Shown here piece by piece: positions 59,939 through 64,000 of a DNA stretch of 64,000 bases. The position numbers were made by a program, and so were the translations under genes. Source of the DNA: Whalleya microplaca (Eukaryota > Ascomycota > Sordariomycetes > Xylariales > Xylariaceae); NCBI GenBank assembly GCA_022497155.1, contig MU385760.1:186001-250000 (forward strand). Reading direction: 5' to 3'. The notes under the pieces are model-generated. The model made no database searches. It saw only the letters and a list, made by a program, of their open reading frames with translations, and was not told the DNA's origin. Positions within the stretch are counted from its first letter, which is position 1, and every line of letters starts with the position of its first letter.

Positions 59939-60129
59939 TGTAATAGGCTGTGCTATAGTAGGGAATATCGGGGATTATAAGCCGATATAATAATATAGCT
60001 CTCGAGAGCTAGTATAAATGTTCTTAAGCTATGCTAATATACCTTTTTGATTTTCTTTTTTTCTTTAGTTAGAAAATAAACATTTATTTAGTATTATAAA
60101 ATTATATTTTAGCGCAACGGCTTTTTATA
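59939..60129 (+). repeat. 5' LTR of element B
   Basis: 191 bp, keeping GCTCTCGAGAGC and the TG start. The same length as both LTRs of A. Confidence 0.85.
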
Positions 60130-60693
60130 TATTTTCTAACTTATTAATTCCCGAGTTACGTTAGAGCAGATGAAAATGTCAGGAAAAGCTTTAAAATAGC
60201 TCCTTAATAATCCGGAAATACCGTTAGCGAGATATATAAAAGTATTAAATATTTAGGTTTATTAAATTTATACCTGTCTTAAGTAAATATATATAATATT
60301 AAAAGCGGTATTAAAAAATAATTCGGAGGAATAACGACTATAACGAGCGGCTTATAAATAGAAATTAAAAGAATAATAAAACAAATTATTATAACGTTAA
60401 GTAGTTTTAAAAGTATAATTACGAAAGAATTTCGACCTATTAATTATATAAAACCCGAGTATAATAAAAGGTGCTCTTATATAAGACTTTCGGGATTTTT
60501 AAGGACTTTAAAAACCCTAAAGATAGCTAGCTTAAATAGGTATAAACCCTTAGTTAAAAAACTTTTAAGCATTTTTAGCACCCGCCCCAGTAATTACTAT
60601 AGCCCCGGTGCTTAAGCGTAAGCTATTATTATAGCCCGAGAAGTTCGGGAGCAAGTGTAGCCGCTATTTTATATAAGAGATATTAACAAAATA

Positions 60694-62509
60694 CAGGGTT
60701 GTGATTAAGTCATTAATTAGTGACTTAAGTCATTAGATTTAGTGACTTAAGTTAGTTAGGCCTGTGACTTAAGTCAGGCTAGTTAGTCAGTCACCTGACT
60801 AAAACTAGTACAAGTTAGTTAGGTGATTAACTAAGACTAACTTGCTTAAGTTAGTTAGTCACTTAAAAATGACTAATGACTTAATTAAAAGATTAGTGAT
60901 TTTAAGTGATTTTAAGTATTTAAAACGTTAATTTAACTTATTATAATATAATGTTAATATTACATTATATTATAATTTATAAATTATAATAATCATTTAA
61001 AATATTAAAGTATTAAACTATATTAACTTTTTATTTTTTATACGTTTTTAAAAAATCGACATAATAAATTAAGTATTTTTTATTATAATACTTATTAATG
61101 TCATGTCTTACTTTATTATAAGCATATTATATAATATAATTATTAACGTTAAAATAATTATAATATTATTCGAACTTACGTAATTATTATAATATCGAAC
61201 TTATTTAATTTAAAAATTTCCAATTCGTCGTTTAAGCACCTTTTTAAATAATTCGCTATAAGAAATCAAATATCTTTTTAATTATTATAGTTATTATTAC
61301 CGTTCTTTAATTTATTTTAAGCATATTATATAATATAATTATTAGCGTTAAAATCGTTATAATATTACTTAGATGTATAAAGTTATTTTAATATTAAAAA
61401 CATTTAACTTAGAATTTTCTAATTCGTCGTTCAAGCAACTTTCCTAATAATTTGCTATAATAAATTAGATATCTTTTGAATTATTATAGTTATTATAACC
61501 GTTCTTTAATTTACTATAAGTACATTATATAATATAATTATTAACCTTAAAATTATTATAATATCACTTAGATTTATAAAGTTATTTTAAAATCGAACTC
61601 ATTTAATTTAAAATTTTCCAATTCGTCGTTTAAACATGTTTCTTAATAATTCGCTATAATGAATTAAATTACGTCTTTATTACAATACCTATTATAACCA
61701 TTTTTTAACTTACTATAAGCATATTATATAATGTAAATATTAACGTTAAAATAAAATTATTTAACTTTAACTTCAAACTTTTAACTAATTATTTTTAACT
61801 TTTTTTATTTTTATTTTTTAAACCTTAATACTAATACCCTAACTATTACTTCAAAGAAATCTAATAATTATATAAGACTAATTTTCCTCATTTTCCTCCA
61901 TTTCTTCAATTTGACTATTTTTTAAACTGTTTTTATAACGTTTTAATATCGTATTTCCAGCTTTTTAATAAAGTAAGCCATTTAATTATTTCTGTCTGTA
62001 ATTTATTTCTACTTTTAGATATTATAATTAATTAAAACTATATAAAAATGTAATATTTAAAAGGATATTATAAATTTAAGTTATATTTATTTAAAACGCG
62101 AATTAGAAATTCCTAAAATAAATTATTATAAATAACGTTATAATTTCGTTAATAAAATATATAAAATTATTAACTTTAACATAATGTATTATATGTTATT
62201 AAATATATTATTATAAATTAATCTAATATTAATGACTGTTTATATTAAAAAGGTATATTAATATTAATAAAAGTTGAAGTTTTTTTTAAAAAAATTCAAA
62301 AATTTTAGCAAGTTATTAGTTATTTTTAAGTCACTAATTAACTAACTTGCAAATGACTTAAGTTAGTCAGCCACTTGATTAAGACTAGTCTAGTTAGTTA
62401 GTAGGTTTAATTAAAATTAGCTTAGTTAGTTATAACCCTTGATTAAAACTAGCAAGTTAGTTAGTGACTAAAAAATGACTAATGACTTAAGTTATTTATT
62501 ATAACCTTG
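60694..62509 (-). mobile_element. Internally deleted hAT (1.8 kb) with near-perfect target duplication
   Basis: Left CAGGGTTGTGATTAAGTC is the right end of the 13822 element in reverse; the right side ends ATAACCTTG. Flanks ACAAAATA (60686-60693) and ATAAAATA (62510-62517) differ only by a C-to-T change. Element A has the empty site near 7516. It keeps the subterminal ends, several 198-bp-type repeats and the last part of the transposase, but lacks about 4 kb of the centre. Confidence 0.9.
61880..62040 (-). pseudogene. hAT transposase C-terminal fragment
   Basis: The minus strand reads ISKSRNKLQTEIIKWLTLL, then KSWKYDIKT. It is the dimerisation block seen at 18.5 kb, but with both Trp codons intact, so this copy is less mutated than the autonomous-size one. 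Confidence 0.8.
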
Positions 62510-64000
62510 ATAAAATATAAGCTTTAAAAGAATATAAAATTTATAAAAGAGAATTAGAATAAATAATATAGTATTTACGAGCGGCTCGAAAATAATATAT
62601 AACGCGTAATAAAGTTATATTATATTATAAAAAGATTTAATAAAATATATAACCTAGTATTTTTTTTAATATTTATCGAACGTTTATAAAAACCGTAATA
62701 AAGTTATTAAAATAGGAAGCGAATTATATAAATGCCGTTAGTTTGCTAATTAAATTTTTATATCTTTTTATACTAATTTCGAGCGACTGCTAGTAGAAAT
62801 AAAAAGTAGTATATAAAATAATAAAACGAAATTTATATTTATCGAAAAAGGGATTAATAATAAATTTAAAAACGCGCTAGTTTTAGTAGCGTTACCGAAT
62901 ATTTATTAAGATTAAGTTTATTCAATAATAAATATCGTAACCCGACTTAAAGGGTCGCTATTTTATTATAGTAGGAATAGTTTAAGAGGTAGAATTGCGC
63001 CGGGTAAATTACCCTTTCCGGGCTTATTACTCCCTATTTTTAATTGCTTTAAGACTAATTATAAAAGCGATATGTTAATAACTGGTATAGTTATATTAAT
63101 CAAAAGCTAACGGGCTAAATAAATAATAAATAAAGAATAAAACGTTTGAATAAAGCGTAGAAAATACTTGCGATATAAAAAAAAAAGCTACTTGTTTAAA
63201 AAGTATGTTTATTATTTTATAAAATTACCTATTTATATTAGGGTTAACGTAATGGTAAGTTATAAATTTAAAAAAATAAAGGCGAAAAAATATTAAAAAA
63301 AGCAAGAAAATAAGTAGTTTTTAAGTAAAATTACGCTTAAAAGTTTAATATAATAATAATAAAAATTAATATAATTAAATAATTTATAAACGGGAAATTT
63401 TTTATAATCGATATATATTTAAATTAATAATTATATATAAAAAATTTTATAAATTTAAGATATAAATATTATATTATTATGAATAAAGCTATAATAAAAT
63501 GCCTAAAATTATGGCGTATATTTATCCGGGAAAAAATAGTAAAAAAAACTACTTATAGGGAAAAATTAAATGCCTTAGGTATAATTTGCAAAATAATTTA
63601 TATAAAAGCTAACTTTAATAGGTATAAATCAAGAATATTTATGTATATTATATTAGAGTTAAATTATTTTATAATATTAAAAAAGCTTTAAATAAAACGT
63701 AATTAGGTAATATATATAATATACGAATATATATTATATATAAAAATTGCCGGAAATTTAAAAATATAAAAAAAAGGATATTTTTAAAAAACTATAAAAA
63801 TTTATAAAACTTGGGAGGCGTTTTATATTAATACGATATATTTTGTAAAGGAAATAAAAAAAGCTCGGAAATAGGGAAAGTTAGAAAAATAAGTAATAGT
63901 TTAACAAATAGCTATATTTATTATTATGGTAATAGATATTAATAAAGCTTTAGCGCTTAAAAAAACTAACGTTCGAAAAAATTTCCTTTTTTAGTTAAAA

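Larger units (their letters stand above)
60176..63300 (+). pseudogene. Element B gag relic, split by hAT
   Basis: MSGKALK*LLNNPEIPLARY opens the frame, with stops at former Trp/Gln positions, then APAPVITIAPVLKRKLLL near 60.59 kb. The reading is broken by the hAT at 60694 and resumes at 62518. Comparison with A gives the uninterrupted arrangement. Confidence 0.7.
59939..64000 (+). mobile_element. A-family Gypsy element B, 5' part
   Basis: The 5' LTR at 59939-60129 (TGTAATAGGCTGTGC to CTTTTTATA) is followed by gag starting at 60176, in the opposite orientation to A. Sequence matches the reverse complement of 8262 to about 6700, with a hAT derivative inserted at 60694. It continues to the window end; its other LTR is not included. 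An open stretch at 63479-63691 has no recognisable product. Confidence 0.83.

Noticed and set aside
63479..63691. 70-codon open frame near the window end
   Set aside because: Lies within element B, has AT-driven composition (Ile, Lys, Asn, Tyr) and no recognisable motif.
1..64000. Mitochondrial or plasmid origin for the AT-rich DNA
   Set aside because: LTR retrotransposons with target duplications, RIP-type transitions and spliceosomal-type introns point to nuclear fungal DNA.
1..64000. tRNA, rRNA or riboswitch genes
   Set aside because: No cloverleaf or conserved rRNA block was recognised on either strand; hairpins found belong to LTRs and repeats.

Overview
The window looks like nuclear DNA of a filamentous ascomycete (Pezizomycotina). 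Three things point there: TpA-rich, CpA-poor stretches typical of repeat-induced point mutation (RIP), Ty3/Gypsy and hAT elements full of C-to-T and G-to-A nonsense changes, and an abrupt GC-balanced island (about 23.77-31.27 kb) holding protein families known from Pezizomycotina. No species is claimed and no database was searched.

Layout. (1) 0-8.3 kb: Gypsy element A (612-8262, coding on minus, 5-bp target duplication ATACA), itself carrying a solo LTR. (2) 8.3-21 kb: Gypsy remnant C (minus), interrupted by a 5.8-kb hAT transposon (13822-19647, 8-bp duplication CCTATATC) that in turn carries a solo LTR. (3) 21.2-23.5 kb: a non-autonomous hAT derivative and the 3' end of a chromodomain Gypsy element. 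(4) 23.77-31.27 kb: the gene island, with an intact multi-pass membrane protein (minus), a broken ULD-ankyrin gene (minus) and an intact DUF7924-type protein (plus). (5) 31.57-55.21 kb: chromovirus D (plus, duplication TTTTA), split by Gypsy F (33138-48249, minus, duplication CAGCT), which is split by chromovirus G (38205-45117, plus, duplication ATAAT). D also holds three solo LTRs and a 0.65-kb inverted-repeat element. (6) 55.2-64 kb: more solo LTRs and a second nest. The 3' part of an A-family element is cut by a hAT left end, which is cut by another A-family element B, which carries a 1.8-kb internally deleted hAT.

The strongest results are structural. The target-site duplications and LTR pairs give the insertion order without an alignment program. 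One 174-bp LTR family, present eight times, keeps a prominent hairpin and a GC-rich palindrome. The three island genes do not form an evident pathway. The ULD-ankyrin gene has a recognisable start and first intron but carries RIP-type stops and frame changes, which suggests mutation has leaked into, or acted on a duplicate within, the island.
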